Positions 13,099 through 13,437 of a stretch of DNA of 13,437 nt are shown piece by piece. Under the pieces are notes generated by a model. That model saw only the letters and a program-made list of their open reading frames with translations, was not told the DNA's origin and searched no databases. The stretch is from a bacterium (GTDB lineage Bacteria; Desulfobacterota; DSWW01): positions 1 through 13,437 of the forward strand of contig JAUWSZ010000017.1 in the NCBI GenBank assembly GCA_030609865.1, written 5' to 3'. A program made the translations under genes and the position numbers. The first letter of the stretch is position 1. Each line of letters begins with the position of its first letter.

Positions 13099-13437
13099 CT
13101 ATTGCATTGCCTTGGCCACGGCTGCTACGAGATCCGCCGCCTTGGGGTTCTTGGCCTTGCGCGTCACGAGGATGTCGGTGGGCCTCGTCTCCTTCCCGTA
13201 GTAGGCCTGGTTCGACCCCTTGGAGACCGCCACGCCGGCGCCTTCAAGGGAGATGCCCGCAAAGATCCCTTTGGCGAGCGAGTAGGCGAGGATGTCGGCA
13301 CTCTGAAAGGTAGTCTGGCCCTTTGCACCGGCGCCGACCGGTCCGGCCGCAACGCTGACGTCGCCGCCGAGCTTGAAGGAAGTGCTCAGGAAGGTCTCCG
13401 CCCCCTGTGTGGTCATGACCAGAAGCACGATTTCCGA
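13099..13437 (-). CDS. SYLF (Ysc84-like) domain lipid-binding protein, C-terminal part
   Basis: The frame is open to the window edge, so the N-terminus, which probably holds a signal peptide, is missing. The visible ~112 residues are the end of a SYLF domain: SEIVLLVMTTQGAETFLSTS, KLGGDVSVAAGPVG, ADILAYSLAKGIFAGISLEG and SNQAYYGKETRPTDIL. In other bacteria such proteins are periplasmic or outer-membrane associated and bind phosphoinositide-like lipids, but their role is poorly defined. An in-frame GTG at 13428 is not a real start, because conserved sequence continues upstream of it. The stop is 17 bases before the flavin reductase start. Confidence 0.9.
   Translation of the reverse strand, partial: SEIVLLVMTTQGAETFLSTSFKLGGDVSVAAGPVGAGAKGQTTFQSADILAYSLAKGIFAGISLEGAGVAVSKGSNQAYYGKETRPTDILVTRKAKNPKAADLVAAVAKAMQ

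Overview
The window looks like an accessory, rearranged stretch of a moderately GC-rich chromosome from an anaerobic bacterium. A Desulfobacterota or related deltaproteobacterial lineage fits best. That is inferred from a molybdopterin oxidoreductase resembling the acetylene hydratase or thiosulfate reductase families, an iron-sulfur-flavoprotein-like FMN reductase, and a high density of MNT/HEPN and PemK-type toxin-antitoxin modules. No ribosomal marker is present, so the taxonomy is uncertain.

Layout. Bases 1-1895 (+) hold the C-terminal two-thirds of a molybdopterin oxidoreductase. Its last ~50 codons are displaced by a single-base frameshift near base 1748. Converging on it from the minus strand is a tight operon, 7217 down to 1993: an MNT nucleotidyltransferase, a HEPN protein, an uncharacterised ~214-residue protein (frameshifted near base 6000), a 900-residue SNF2-family ATPase, and a SWIM zinc-finger protein with a C-terminal XRE-type helix-turn-helix. 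Most junctions in this operon overlap or nearly touch.

Bases 7574-10643 form an accessory segment. It is bounded by an intact tRNA-Asn(GTT) gene at 10568-10643 (-) and a duplicated 3' half of the same tRNA at 7622-7669 (-). Each copy is followed by a related terminator hairpin, the arrangement left when an element inserts into a tRNA 3' end. Just inside the fragment is an exact 10-bp-period array of TTACC motifs. The segment carries a ribbon-helix-helix/PemK toxin-antitoxin pair (+) with a likely autoregulated promoter, a gene-poor stretch with remnants, a 126-residue protein of a conserved unknown family, a truncated gene end, and a second MNT/HEPN pair (-). No integrase is visible.

Beyond the tRNA, on the minus strand, are a 504-residue protein with an N-terminal pRiA4b ORF-3-like domain and a clear promoter/inverted-repeat region, a flavin reductase of the iron-sulfur-flavoprotein type, and the C-terminal part of a SYLF (Ysc84-like) lipid-binding protein running off the window.

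The best candidate for an undescribed system is the coupled MNT-HEPN-unknown-SNF2-SWIM/HTH operon beside the tRNA-flanked toxin-antitoxin island. Its arrangement (a putative RNase toxin with its modifying antitoxin, a DNA translocase, and a zinc-finger/HTH DNA-binding protein) resembles defence systems in logic. No function is demonstrated by the sequence.
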